DNA of 64,000 bases from Bursaphelenchus xylophilus. Lineage: Eukaryota; Nematoda; Chromadorea; Rhabditida; Aphelenchoididae. The stretch lies in the NCBI GenBank assembly GCA_904066235.2, contig CAJFCV020000002.1, positions 3,410,001-3,474,000 of the forward strand, written 5' to 3'. Shown piece after piece: positions 34,651 to 48,143 of this stretch. A program made the position numbers and the translations under genes. The notes beneath the pieces are model-generated. The model was given only the letters and a program-made list of their open reading frames with translations, searched no databases and was not told the DNA's origin. How positions within the stretch are numbered: position 1 is the stretch's first letter; the number at the start of each line of letters is the position of its first letter.

Positions 34651-37600
34651 CTACTGTTTAACTACATCATAAATACCCGAGGTAGACTCGCAATCGCGGT
34701 AATTTCGCGCGGGGATTGGGCTGAATTCCCACTTGGAGAGGTCGACGGCCGTTGAGTTCATAGGTCGTTGCACTTGTGTTGAATTCATGGGTAATGTGTT
34801 GGGGAGGGCTGGTTGGGACTTGGAGGTCATTTGGGGGTTGATTCGAGGGGGTGGTGGTTGTGTTCCGGAATAGTTGATTTGACGTTGTTGGAGGACTAAA
34901 ATAAGGTCAAATTTGTATCAAAACCATATCAATATTTCCTTCAATTGTATCTCAAACTACTCTAAGTTAAACTAGACGCCTTTAAACATCCTTTTTAACC
35001 TCGAAATTATCTTAATTCTCTCAAAAATCACCAAAAAATAGACTTACCATCCAAGGGTCCGGTATGATAATTATTAGGTATTTGTCGATGAGGCTGGTGG
35101 GGAGACGAAGGTCCGCTCATGTACGTAATCTCTGTGGGACTGTCTACGGTGTTCAGCTTGGCTTGCTGTTCCATGAGAAGACGTTCTTCGCATATTTTCT
35201 CTGAAAAAAATTGTTAACCTCATGTGTAATATAAAAAGTCATATTTTACCAACAGTTTCTTCAATAACCCGTATTTTAAACATACCACGTTTAAATATAA
35301 CCTATATAGCGCAAATTGAACAGCAGTATCAAGACTTTTCATCCATTTCATTAGGTGAAAAAATAAAATCAAAAAAAGGTATTAGATCCCATGGACAATA
35401 TCAAAAATTGCTCTGTGTGGGAAATCCCCGGCCTTAGGTGTCTCAAAAACTACTCCATAGAAAACTAGAGCCCTTTTTATACCAGACACCGCCTTTAACA
35501 GTAATTTTCCATCAATTTTCACCTCCAAAATCAAAATTCAAAAATTTCTCCATTAACCTCATGGATAATATCCCAAAACCTTCAAAATTCTCAAATCAAC
35601 CGTCTAGATCGCCTTTAAACCCCTACTATCCAAAATTTCCCATCTTTCTACCACTTTTTAACTACTCACCTTGAAATTTATAGTAGCATTTCTCGCTGAA
35701 CGAGTTCATATTCACAGCGTGTTTGATGAATCCCTTCTCCAGCAATTGTTTCGCATAATTCCTTGCTTGTTTCCGATTATCTAGGCCATCCACATTCTCC
35801 AGAAGCCAGTTCACGAGTTCATGACCGATAAAGGACATGGGGATGGGGATCTTGAGCCATTTTCGGTCCTTAATTTTGAGGCCCGAGTCGAGACGGGCCA
35901 TTTGTCGGACCACAATTTCCATGGCGTCCGTTGCCGATAGGCGGGAATGGCGATCTGCAATAGCAAGAGTATTACTTTTACTCCATAACACCTCGGTAAA
36001 TTCGTATTAATCCTCATGCTTCATACCTAAAAATCGAAAACAAAAAAATCAAACACCTACCGTTCTCGTCGTTCGGAATATGCCCGTTAGCCTCGGTGCG
36101 TTGATGAATTGCTCTCATTAACTTAATCTGTGGGACAAAATGGGCACCAATTCCATTTCTACGATCATCATAGGCCGCTCTTTCCTCGTCCGACGTCTCT
36201 TCGGCCGCTTCATTTATATGGGCCGAGGTGTTTGGATTTTGATGGAAGTCGTCAAACGGAGCATCGGGATTTGCTTGTCTGCAGATAAAGGACGATTACA
36301 CTTCATAATTCTTAATGAAACGACAAAAAAATAGCCGAAAACATCGCTTTTTTAAAATTTTTATCTAGTATAATATCCAAAAATTCCAAAAAGGTGTTTG
36401 AAACGTCACAATCACAGAAAAGTGACACCGCCATCTCGTATCTTAGCCTAAAAGCCAACAAAAAGACAAAAATACTTACTTTGTTCCCTCCACCCACAGC
36501 GATACATCAATTTCGGCGGTTTCGCACAGTGCACTCAAAGCATCCGATCGTTGGTCCGAATCTCGTTTGTATCTTGCCACTACAATTCGCACAACTCGCT
36601 TTTGACTTGAGATCTTCCTCAACAGGCTCACAACCTGTTCATCCGAGAGTTCTTCAAATGAGGTATTGTCGACTTGAACAATTTGATCTCCAACGCCCAA
36701 TGCGCCACAACGATCGGCCGCGCTGTCTGGAAAATATGGAGTATAGATCCTATTTGAAGCATAGATGTTAGTTTCATATTGTTTTTGATTCATTAGGAAT
36801 GAAACAATATCGAAAATCCAAAATGTCGATCAAAATTATATTATTTTAGACAAAACCTTTGAAATCTGACATCGCCAAGCCAAATTTTGCCGCAAAATGA
36901 TGGACATAATCTTCTCCTCACTTCCCTAAACGTATAACACAAAAAAATCCGAAAAGACTTACTTTTCGCAATACTTGTGATCAAAACAGCTCCATCACAC
37001 ATTCCAATGTCAATTCCAAGTGCATGTTCCCTCAGGTCGAGCATAATCTCTGTCACCTGAGGTACTGACGACATCCCAGAAGCTGATGAGATCGTACTCG
37101 GGACGTATGGCCGCCGATATCGTTCTCGTTTTTTCCTCCTCCTCGAATAGTCTGTGGTGTTCATAACTCGAAGATAATCTGAAGATTGATTCGCAATACT
37201 GCTCTGTTCGAATACATAAGGGTCTTCGGAGGCTGAGGTGTTGTCAATACTAGCTAATTGTTCGCCTGCTCGCTCTGAAATTTAAAAATTTATATTATTC
37301 ATGGCCTTTAACCGAAAATAGATAAAAACTCTATGGTAATCAAAATATTCTAACTCAAACATGAAACAGTTAGCTGAATTATGCCCTAAGCTCTCTAATA
37401 ATACCAAATTCATCCAACTCCTATCAATATTCACCAAGAAACAACAAGTTTTCCGTTACATACAACAACAATTTCAAGTATAATAAAACTCACTGCTCAA
37501 ATAGCTTCCAGCACCCGAAATTGATGGCTCAGCAGTAACCATCGACACCCGTTGACCTCCACACACGTCCAGATCACCAACCTAAACATCAAATCAAAAG

Positions 37601-38044
37601 TTATAAGCAACTTACTCCATAATTGGCCAGATGCGGTGGAAGGTTTTTGTAGTGCCTTCCGTTGGTCTTTAGTGTCCCAATAGGACCATTTGAGGTTAGA
37701 AAAAGTTCGACAACTCCATTTTCGTTCAGCTGAAGGGGCTCGGAGTCGTCGTGGATTGTTCGTTTGACGTGTCTGAAGAAATTTACATTATCCATGAGGA
37801 TCAGATAGAAAAATGCAAAAACAGTAACTAAAAACTCTTTTATCTTGAAATCTCCGACTTGCTAATCAAAATACACTTACTTCTTGACATTTTCATCAAA
37901 AACTTTCTGCGAATACGTGAGATTCCGCTTCGGGAGGGCCTTTTTGAAGTCACCAAGTGTAATTTGACTCGCCGAAACCGGGACACTGGTCAGGAATGGT
38001 GTATTATCGTCGTCCAAATATGAGTAGACCTTGGTCGAGGCCAT
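34651..38044 (-). CDS. dsh: Dishevelled (Wnt signalling scaffold)
   Basis: Cytoplasmic scaffold linking Frizzled receptors to Wnt and planar-polarity outputs. Nine exons on the minus strand join in frame to 622 residues: 38044-37881, 37772-37616, 37581-37494, 37274-36963, 36726-36480, 36278-36061, 35954-35670, 35200-35048 and 34895-34651. The DIX domain is at about 3-87 (TPFL..., ITLGDFKKALP). A basic stretch (RRRKKRERYRR) precedes the PDZ domain at about 205-300 (ALGIDI, GDQIVQVDN). The DEP domain is at about 412-488 (WLKIPIPMSFIGHELVNWL, FSEKCYYKF). The C-terminus is Pro/Ser/Gln-rich. The ATG directly follows an ACATTTAG acceptor, so trans-splicing is likely. Exon 5 contains one GCACTGTGC palindrome. 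Confidence 0.95.
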
Positions 38045-39900
38045 CTAAATGTTGTTTTTGGGCGGCATGAAAAGTCGTTGAAAATCGGAAAATAATTTCG
38101 CGAAATTCCAGAAAACCCGTCATCGCGATAACAATATAGACAGAAGCGGAAAGTAAAATTGGAAAACTGTTGTAAAATACGCACCGTAAAGTAAACTGTT
38201 GTTAAACCACAAAATTTTTACTGGATACCTTAAAAAATAAAGAAGCCATGATGACGGATTTTCTGGAAGTTCTTAATAATGACGTCAGCGGAGACAACAA
38301 AAACCCAAAATTGGTAAAATACGATAAAACAATGCATACAAAGTCTGAAAAAAGTCAAATTTCCCCACAAAAAACCCAATTTCATCCCGTCGGGATGACA
38401 GATTTTCTGGACAACGTCTAAAACCGGCTCCGAAACCCGTCATTCGTCCTGGATCAGCACCTCTCCCTCCGATCCATTCAAAAGGCCGCCCAAATAAAAA
38501 TAAATCATTTGCGGAAGCCCATTAAGGTTGGTGGGCAATAAAATCGTGCAAATATCGGCGGTTACAAATCATGCAATCAAAACATTTTGGTATTCGAACA
38601 AAGACGGATTATCAGTGCAATCGGAGGAGGCTGGAATGCTCTTTGATTGGGGAAACAATCGCCAGAAAGGCCTGTTTTACGGATTTGAAAACAAAACCGT
38701 GATGGTCATGTGTAATATAATGCAAATCTTGAAAAAAGAGAAAGCGGGAAATGATCGGAAATGGTAGTTCTGGGAACCAAAAGGCTTGTGGAGTCGTATT
38801 GGACATCAAAACTTTGATTTTAGAGGAGAAAAAAAGTTTAGTAATCAAATGTAGGGTAAGTGTAATATAATATAAAAATTAGGTGGTATACAGCTTGATA
38901 ATGCCTGAACATACCAGAAATAGAATTTAAATACTATTTAAAGTATATTTGAGTCATATTTGTGCTTTTACTCACTCAAAAATCCACCTTATTTTAGATG
39001 GGTCTAGTGTAATATAAGTTCAAAATGGGATGACAGATACTCAAAATAAATGCCAATTAGTCACAAATAGCATAAAAAGCTGGATAAAAATTATTTTCCT
39101 CTTCAAAAATAACTTCCTCATATCCTAGGGCCTTATTTTAGTCATCAAATATCAAGTGTAATATAAGTCAAAAACTCTCGTAAAAACCTCAAATACCCCA
39201 CAAATCACTCTAAATGACCTGCAAATTCTCTATAGAGTATTCGACACTCAATTACTTCGCAAATTTACACACTTATTATCTTGTACATAGCGAGATGTTG
39301 TGGAAGCCGCGAAAAATAACAAAATTAAATTTATGGCCCGTCTTTAAAAAAATAAAGAGGCACGAAAAAGATTCGATACAACAAACAGGCCTCGACCGCA
39401 GCGCCGACCCGAAAGATCGGCGCTTTCGCGGAGAGCGGGGACGGGATGGGCGAATTGAGAAATGGAGACGAGTTCGAAGGTCTCCAAACTCCTCGCCTTT
39501 CCGCGTACGACAAATCTGGTTAGTTGAGGAGGGCATGCAATGCGACGAGGGGATATTTGATTAGCCTTGGAGGGGATTTTTGCCAAGATTTTTTTGGAGC
39601 CAAATGGTCATGTATAATATAATTTTTCAATTTGAAGACGATGACAAGTCTTGGCGATCTTAGCGCAGAAAGGACACTAGACTCGTAGAAATTAATCTAG
39701 CATCAAGAAAAAAGCATTTCCAAATTCGACTTTGGTTGCAATTTTTATTCTACCGTAACCCGAACCGAAGAAAAATAAATCTTGCTGTACTTGAAAAAGT
39801 AAATAGGATATGATCTCAAAACTGATCATAGATATATAGTAGAGCCTAGGCGTCACAAAAAAATTAATAGCAATCGAAAGTAATGAAAAATTTGCACAAA
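38045..39900. other. Upstream spacer of Dishevelled, no gene seen
   Basis: Contains an inverted-repeat element at 38106-38268, several CATGGATAATATAA-type motifs (38707, 38857, 39004, 39153, 39609) and a GC-richer patch at 39360-39560 whose overlapping frames on both strands I could not assign. Confidence 0.4.
38106..38268. mobile_element. MITE with GATGACGGATTTTCTGGA ends, upstream of Dishevelled
   Basis: TTCCAGAAAACCCGTCATC is mirrored by GATGACGGATTTTCTGGAA across 163 bp. A copy with the same ends lies at 48458-48616, also upstream of a gene start, and a single end lies at 38394. Confidence 0.65.
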
Positions 39901-41080
39901 ATAGGCAAAAATTCGTTTTGCACAGTGCAGTAAAAAAGCAAGTCGAAATTTCACAGAGTAAAAACAAGATGTGGTAAAATAAAAACATAGTAATTGATTA
40001 CTAGCATATATTGTTTATTTTCATTTAAAAATATTTTAAAAATTTCACTCCTGCACTGTGCAGTCCAAAATTTTTAAAAATCCGCACTGTGCAGTCAAAC
40101 CAAAATGGAAAATCGCACTGTGCAGAATAGTTTGGAGCAAAATGCGATACAATAGCACATTTTAAGTATTTTTTACTATATTACCTCACTCCAAAACAAA
40201 TAAGTTTGTCAAAAATCCCATAAATTACCGAAACTCACTCGGAAAATCGCCATTAACCGGCCATAAATTCGGACGCCTCTTTAACACAAGATAAAAAAAT
40301 CGAAAAACATAAAAAATATGGGAAAGGGAAGCGAGAAAAATAGAGAGGGGGGCACTTAATAACCAGCGATTTGAATACCCGATAAGCGCTGCAAATGATT
40401 AATTAGAATATTCGGAGCGAGTGAGGCAGACAAAAAATAGTCTACAGAGTAAAATTGATGTAAAAAATTGTATTGTAACTTTTGAAGGGAAGGGTAAATT
40501 GTAAAAAAAATTTTTTTAATTAAAATTTTTTTTGGAATTTCCGCCCTAAAAATCTCAGCAAAAAAAATTCACATATGCCTCATAAAGTCTAAAATTTCAT
40601 TTGTAGAAAGTTTCATCAAAATTGGACCAAAAACAAAAAAATTTTTTTTAACCAAAATTATGATGGATAATATAACAGACACGATTATATAGACCCCACC
40701 AGATCCCAACTGGCGACATAATGAGGTCATTGAATTTACGAGCCAACAAGTGTGTGGATTATATTGCGTCATCTATTATGTAATTCCATTGCACTGTGCA
40801 GTCAACTTTTTTCCGACAAACTGCACTGTGCAGTGAGGAGGAAAATAAAAATTTCGGAGAAAAAATTTCATTTCTAACAATTCTAAATAGCTCTCCAAAA
40901 ATATTTTCAAATATTGTATTTGCACTGTCTCAAAAAAATTATTTTTTTTAAAACCGCACTGTGCAGTCTAATTTTATTAGAAATTGCACTGTGCAGAGTG
41001 GAAAATTGTCCAATTTTTTGTTGGAAATGTCAATAACTAGTGTCAAATACCATCGTCGCATCAAGAAAAATATAAATTTT
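39900..41080. other. Spacer with scattered GCACNGTGC palindromes, no gene seen
   Basis: Palindromes occur near 39920, 40052, 40083, 40114, 40791, 40823, 40955 and 40987. No coding signal. Confidence 0.6.
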
Positions 41081-41084
41081 AGCC

Positions 41085-41600
41085 GTGCACCGTGCAAAAA
41101 ACTCGAAATTTATTTCGCACTGTGCATTCGGGTTTTTCCCAAATTTGCACCGTGCAGACCGGAAATTCAGACAATTTGAGATCAAAAATTTACATAGTAC
41201 ATGTCAACATCTATTCTTAAGATATAAAATACCAAAAACTTTGTATCGCACAGTGCAAAAATGACCCAACTTAATTCCGCACTGTGCAGTCGCCTCTTTC
41301 CCAAATTTGCACCGTGCAGACCAAAAATTCCGGTGCATTGTGATTAACAATTTACACAGTGCATGTAATCATCCATTCTCAAGATATAAAATACCAAAAA
41401 GTTTGAATCGCACAGTGCAAAAAAATTAATCTTTATTTCGCACTGTGCAGTCGGTTTTTTCCCAAATTTGCACCGTGCAGACCAAAAATTCTGGCAATTT
41501 GTGATCAAAAATTTACACAGTGCATGTCAAAATTTCTATTGAAGATACAAAATAGCAAAAATTTTGCATCGCACAGTGCAAAACATTCGAAACTTTAAGC
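41085..41600. repeat. Tandem array, about 162-bp unit, three copies
   Basis: GCACCGTGCAGACC recurs at 41147, 41309 and 41470. Each unit carries several GCACNGTGC palindromes plus 'gatataaaataccaaaaa' or a variant. Confidence 0.8.
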
Positions 41601-42044
41601 ACTGTGCAAAGTCCAAACCCCTAAATTTCGATGAAAAATTTCGGTTTAAACCCAAAATCTCGAAATTGCCACACTCTTGGCAGCCTCCCCAACACTCCAC
41701 TCTGTTTTTAACGGGCTTTAATTCGGAGGGTATTGAGACTTTGCGCGTTTTAAAAAACGATTTCGTTTCTGCGCCTCCAAAACGGATTTAAATTCGGATA
41801 AAAGAAAAACGTTCGAATCGCGGAGAGCCACCAACTGTTCCCAGAAGACCCCCGCAAATGCGCAATTTCACTTTTGTTTTGGGAATTGGCATTGTTCGCG
41901 GGGGAAACGGCCGGCTTGCACAGTGCAGTCTCTATTGTTACGCGAGCGGAAGTAATCTCGAATTTTTGAATGGAAATTTTGGTGTGTTACGTAAAAAGAA
42001 TCCCACCGTGAAGCCTCCGTACAACGAATCGAGCCGCAATTTTT

Positions 42045-42640
42045 CATTTTGCACGGTGCAATTGACTTTTTTCTAAAACTGCACAGTGCAGTCAAAATCA
42101 AAGTGGAAATTGCACAGTGCAGAATGATATGGCTGGTAATTTATGTTGTCAGGAAGAAAGTTAGATAGTTTTCTTGTCAATAAGAACAATTTTCAGTCGA
42201 TTTCCAATACATCCGATCAAAATAATTTCCAAAAATTTTCATTTTGCACAGTGCAATCGTGATTTTTCTAAAACTGCACTGTGCAGTGCAAACTAAAGTT
42301 CAAATTGCACAGTGCAGAAAGCAGCAGTCGACAAAAGGGACTATGTAGGTAATTTTTAACCGAATTCAAATATTTTTATTCAAATAAAAAATAAAAATTT
42401 TCATTCCGCACAGTGCAATCGTCATTTTTATAAAAACCGCACTGTGCAGCGGAAATTAAAGTTCAAATTGCACAGTGCAGAAAACAGCAATGGGCAAAGC
42501 GAACTATTATAAATAATTTTTAGCTGATTTCAAATATTTTTATTCAAATTGAAAACCAAAATTCCCATTCCGCACAGTGCAATCGACATTTTTATAAAAA
42601 CCGCACTGTGCGGTAAAAATCAAATAAAAATAATAAAAGT
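42045..42640. repeat. Tandem array, about 162-195-bp unit, four copies
   Basis: 'cattttgcacagtgcaatcg' or a close variant begins at about 42045, 42240, 42402 and 42567. Each unit has three palindromes, a TTTTTATAAAA-type spacer and 'tcaaatatttttattcaaat' in the later units. Confidence 0.75.
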
Positions 42641-43159
42641 AATGACAAAAACAGTGTTTTTTGGCAGTAAAAAATTTAAAATACGCATGACGCAACATTG
42701 TAACTTTTATCAAAGTTATAATAACTTTAGAAAACATAAAAAATCCTTTTCAAAGTCCGACTTTCAAAAAATTTTTGAGCTAGAAACTGGCTGAGAGACC
42801 TCTCAGACAACTAATTATTCCGAGTTGACTAAAAATTTTCGATTAAAATAATGGGAAATTCGAAAAAAAGACCCGCCGAAAAAACAGCTGCATATGCATG
42901 AAATTAAACGGAATGTCACATTATGACAGCGGGAGGTCGGTGGGGAAATCGTTTCCGCTTTTGGAATTTTCAGCCATTTCCATTTCTGCTTTACTATCGG
43001 CACTGCACTGTGCATTCGAATTTTTTGGAATTCGCACAGTGCGGCGGGAAATTGGGTCAAAATTGGCATGTCGAAAATGAAAATTTTTGCAAAACAGTGA
43101 TGAATTTCATGGAGTAGGTTATTTCACGCATTTCTATCTAAAAATATTTTTAAAACCCC

Positions 43160-43530
43160 TATTCCGCACTGTGCAATCGACCTTTTTCCAAAACTGCACA
43201 GTGCAATTTGAAAGCACGGTAAAAATGGACTTTGCAAAAAAACCAAAATCTACTTTGGTGATATAAAATTGATAAACAGACCACATTCAACTCTCTCATA
43301 AAAAAAAATTCCCAAAAGTTCTCAAATGCACAGTGCCATCGACATTTTTCAAATCTGCACAGTGCAACGGAGAAATACGGTAAAATTGCACTTTGCAAAA
43401 TAACCAAAATCTACTTTGGTGATATAAAATTCATAAACAGACCAAATTCAACTCTCTCATAAAAAAATTTCCCAAAATGTCTCAACTGCACAGTGCAATC
43501 GACATTTTTTAAATCTGCACAGTGCAAAAG
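43160..43530. repeat. Tandem array, about 160-bp unit, just over two copies
   Basis: 'accaaaatctactttggtga' occurs at about 43243 and 43403. The palindromes and 'cagaccaaattcaactctct' repeat with the same spacing. Confidence 0.8.
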
Positions 43531-43752
43531 AAAATTTTTGGGAAAAATCGCACTGTGCGGTTAAAAAAATCAGTTTTTTGAAGAAATAGTGAATAAAAAT
43601 AATACTGCAGAAACAAAAGGTATTAAATGCTGTCTGCAAAAACAATTAGTAACAAAAACCAAAAAATCAGAAATATTCAAAAATATTTGATATTTATTTG
43701 AATACCCGCAAAGAAATACAAATATATGGCTAGAAGGTGGAAATAAACATTC

Positions 43753-46700
43753 CTAAATGTGTTTATAGTAGTCGGAGGTCAATAATGGCCGTGCTTTGGC
43801 CAGGAAACCGTCCCTGCTCAAATAGCAGCCGCACATTTTTCGATGGCCCTGAAATCGAATATCTAATTAGTTGGGGGTCGAAAACACTCCCACAGACATT
43901 GTTGATAAACTATTTTACAACAAACTGCCATCTTATTTCCTTTTTGCAAAAAAAAATCTAAAATTTCGGGGATTGCACAGTGCGACGAAAAATAAATTTA
44001 AAATTGCATGGTCAAGAATACTGTAAATGGCAAAATCTAACATGAACAATAATTTTCAGTCGATTATAAATTATTTTAATCAAAAACAGCGACAAATTCC
44101 ACATTTCGCACGGTGCAATTAGAACTTTTTAAAAAATCGCACTGTGCAGTTGGAAAAAAATTAAAGATTGCACCGCGCAAAATATCGCCATCGGCAAAAC
44201 ACAACCGTAGGTGAATAAAATATTCAGTTTCAAATATTTTGATCAATACCCAAAAATATCAGGCGCGCACTGTGCAATCAAAAATTTTTCCAAAAATTGC
44301 ATGGTGCGGTCAAAATAAAATTGCGGAAAATTCGAAAAAATTTTGATAAAATTGAAGGCAATAAAAAAAATTTAGGCTAAAAATTTAATTTTCATAATGT
44401 TTGAAACAAAAAAAATTTAAAGGAAAAAAATTTTTTTAATTTTCCCCAGAAAACTCACTTCAAATCCGCTCCGAGCATGCAAAATCCGTGTGTTATCGAA
44501 AAACACAACTGTTCCTGGTTGTAGCTTCACTTTGAGTGCATTGTTCTCGTTGTGAATTATTTGGGAGAGCTTTTCATAGGCTTCGTACCACAAAACAGTG
44601 AGTTCCACGTTGCGTTCGGCCGCACTGGCGTCGAGTTCGACTACTCGGAGGGTCCGGAGGGGCGCTCGGTCATAGGGATTGAACCTGAAAATGAAAAAAT
44701 AATAAAAATCAAAAAAAAAATTCCAGTGCACTGTGCAGATTCAAAATTATTTTCGTCGCACAGTGCAGATTTCAAAAAATGCCTATTGCACCGTGCAAAA
44801 GCGGAATTCAAAAATTTTTTATTTAAAAACTACGCTAGTGCTTTCCAATTTTACCATACAAAACGTCAATTTATAAAATCCATCTTGCACTGTGCAATTT
44901 CAATTTTATTTTCGTCGCACAGTGCAGATTTGAAAAAATGTCTATTGCACCGTGCAAAAGCTACAATAAAAAAGTTTTTTGGTTTAAAAATTACACTAAT
45001 GCTTTAAAAATTCAACATACCAAATGTCAATTTATAAAATCCATTTTGCCCTGTGAAATTCCAATTTTACTTTCACCACACAGTGCACATTTCAAAAAAA
45101 TCATTTGTACCGAGCAAAAGCGGAATTCAAAAAAATTTTTGTTAAAAATCAAACTAGTCCTTTAAAAATTTACCATACAAAACGTCAAATTATCAAATCC
45201 ATTCTGCACAGTGCAAATTCAAAATTTTTTTCGCCGCACAGTGCAGATTTGAAAAAAAATATCTATTGCACCGTGTAAAAGCTACAATCAAAAAATTTTT
45301 TGGTTTAAAAATTATGCTAATGCTTTACAATTTCCCCATACAAAACGTCAATTTAAAAAAATCCATTTTGCACAGTATAAATTCAATTTTATTTTCACCG
45401 CACAGTGCAAATTTCAAAAAATGCCTATGCACTGTGCGAAACCAACTTTTACCACTCTAATCGTTCTAGACTTACGTGATCTGATTCACTTTGTGTTTGA
45501 AGCAGTGCAGTACGGGTTTTCCCACACTTCTGGCGTGTAATTTCTCCTTTCTTTTTTCATTTACAGTGCTTGGATCTTCATCGAAATAGTCGTCGGACCC
45601 AAAGTTTGGGCTATCTAAAATCAAAAAATATAATAAATCAGAGGTTTTAGAACATAGATTGTCAAGAAAATGCAATTTCAAAAGATACTAAAAACGTTTC
45701 AAAAAAAATGTTTTGACAAAAAATGGTCAGGGGGGACCAAGGCAAAAATTTTTAAATAAAAAAAATTTGTCGCAAAAAAATAGATTTTTTGTAAAAGCAA
45801 TATAGCCCTCTCTTTTTCTTTGAATTTGAAAATCCCACCCCAAAAAAACAAAAAAAAAATCCAAATTTTTCAATTTTGCAATCTAAAAATCTCAAAAAAT
45901 AACATAATTCGGAAGCTAAAAAAGTCTTTAAAATCTCTTATAAACCGGTACTCTTAATTTCCGTCAAGTTTCATCAAAATCAGAGATCATATCCTCGTTC
46001 GTATAAAATGTCACCTGCAGTCTGCAGTTTACAAATTCCCTTACCAAGGCCTTCCAAGTAGTGATGCTCCACGGGAGTTGTCGCTAGGACGTCGAAAAGG
46101 TCAGGGCGTTCTTTTTTCAGCTGTTCGGCGGCCGCAAATCCGTCCACGAAGATGTTTTCTCCGCCTTCGTTGGCCTGTCTCAAACAATGGAGAACTTGAA
46201 TTCCGGGGGTCTGATCCATATAAGTCCCATCGTTATGTGGGCCAATCTCAGCGTTTCCATAAGCAGAGTCCTCATGCTTGTCGTAGGCGGCTTCATTCGG
46301 CTAAATATGGGGAAAAATCAACGGTTTGGTCAAAAACATCAAAACATTGGGTAAAATAAGGTTCAAATTCAATTTTTTCCTCTTAAAAATCACTAAAAAC
46401 AAACCTTAACCCACTCTCACATACAATCTCAAAATTACGGAACGTATTTTACCAAAAAATTTTACCTTCTCATTAGTGCCAAACACCCAAAAATCGCCAA
46501 AAAAGGTGCCATGATAAGGTGCGATGGACTCGCACAGCTTCTTTGTGGCTTTCTCATTCCGTGATTCCACGCCGAGCACCGCGGCCACTCCAAATCGGAC
46601 GAATAATCGGGCAAAAACGGCGAAATCAAAGTTTTGACTGAAACAATCGAAATTTTCATCGTATTTTAGCAGATTTTTCAGTTCATTCGGTGATAAAAAT

Positions 46701-48143
46701 TTACAAAGAGGGCTGACATTAATTTTAATTCGTATTTTACACCGCAAAAATTCGATAAATCGCGTGAAATTTGAGATTTTTTGAATTTTGTTACCTAAAA
46801 ATTTCGAAAAATTGGAAAAACGCAATTTACTCCTTCGACAAAAAAATCAACAAAAATGACTATCTAATGAAAGCTGACGTATTTTACAAGAAATTAAAAT
46901 CCAAAAATTCGGACGTTTCAAAGAGTTTCGGCCATTTTATACCGAAAATAATATAAAACGCTCAAAAAATCTCTTTTTTACGCCAAAAAAGACTATCAAA
47001 TCGTTCAAAATGCTCTACCTTGACACTGATGGTATTTCCCGTAATGTTGAGGCATTCCACAAAGTCCTCGAGGCACATTCGTCATAATCTTTTCGGGTAA
47101 ACACGGCCCAATCCAGTAATTCCTTTGAATTGAACGTGCTTTCATGCCCATCCTCCCATCGAACAGTTAACAATTGATGCTTCTTGTCGAATTCGAAAGG
47201 AACTCTGAAAAAATTTGGGTAAATACGGTTTTTAGGGTAAAACAAGGCAAATGTTACCTAAAATAAGGTGAAAATTTATTAAAACCCTTTTATTACATCT
47301 AAAAATATTTTTTTATATACAATTTAGAGGTAAACACGACAAATTAATGTATAAAACTTGAATTTCCGAGACAAAAATTTATCTAAAATAAGATCCGGAT
47401 ACCTAAAGTAACATAAATTTTAATCGAAATACAATATTTCTCTTTTTAAATAGATAAGAGTAGTCCCTCTTTAAAATCCGCAACAAAAAATACCGCAGAA
47501 ACCTTCATTTCCCCATCAAATCAGCTAAAACAAGGTCTGGTTACCTAAAATAATATAAAATTTTTCACAAAATTCAACTTTCTGCCTTCAAAACAGCAAA
47601 AACATAACGTTCTTGTAATTCTACAACCCAAAATATCAAAGAAATGTTGTATTTAAGTCTTGTGCGATCTAAATTAAGGTCCGGATACCTAAAACAAGAA
47701 AATTTTTTTTCAGAAACAGCAATTTGTTGGATTTAAAGGGTCGTACGTATCTTCAGAAGTTCCTAAATACTCAAAAGAACAATACAAACACTTACTTATG
47801 CATGCTCAATCGAGCTTGGTCAAACAATGACGTCACATTTGACTTTCTCTGGTTCGTCTTGTAATCATAGAATTTCTCGCTCCGACAATGATCCCGAAGC
47901 CATACCAATGGGATCCTCAGAGACTCTGTGTCCTCTAAAACTCAAAATTTTTCAAAAAAATTTTTTTTTCTTACCCATCTGAAGCTCGATGGACAGGAAT
48001 TTGGGATCCGCGGACTTGATCAAAACCACGTTCGAGACATGATCGTCGATGCCGGGTGTCACCGTCATCGGACGTCCTTGGTAGAATCGGCACCATCTGG
48101 AACGGGTCTGTGGGAGGATTAGTCGATTTATCGACCGAAACAT
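43753..48143 (-). CDS. TMLHE: Trimethyllysine dioxygenase, mitochondrial (carnitine synthesis)
   Basis: Fe(II)/2-oxoglutarate oxygenase that hydroxylates N6-trimethyllysine, the first step of carnitine synthesis. Eight exons join in frame to 460 residues: 48143-47975, 47934-47796, 47204-47019, 46637-46466, 46300-46045, 45614-45476, 44684-44459 and 43848-43753. The N-terminus (MFRSINRLILPQTRSRWCRF) is basic and import-like, which favours TMLHE over cytosolic gamma-butyrobetaine dioxygenase. An N-terminal DUF971-type part (WLRDHCRS) precedes the oxygenase core. The core has FGDFWVFGTNE, the iron ligands His244-x-Asp246 (GPHNDGTY) and His423 (ILHARSGF), and a final exon with CGCYLSRD. GIQVLHCL and VDGFAAAEQ are TMLHE-like. 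The ATG lies one base after a TTTTAG acceptor. Confidence 0.87.
44740..45435. repeat. Tandem array, about 160-bp unit, in TMLHE intron 6
   Basis: 'cgcacagtgcagatttcaaa' or a variant recurs at about 44757, 44917, 45077, 45235 and 45400. Each unit also has a GCACCGTGCAAAAGC word and 'acaaaacgtcaatttataaa' or a variant. The array sits wholly inside the intron between exons 6 and 7. Confidence 0.85.

Noticed and set aside
39214..39586. Arg-rich overlapping frames on both strands in a GC-richer patch
   Set aside because: Neither strand has a recognisable domain, splice structure or partner exon. Probably non-coding.
41085..45435. Possible CRISPR-like array of palindromic repeats
   Set aside because: Eukaryotic context, repeats only 9-13 bp, irregular spacers that are themselves repeated, and no cas genes. 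These are satellite-like arrays.
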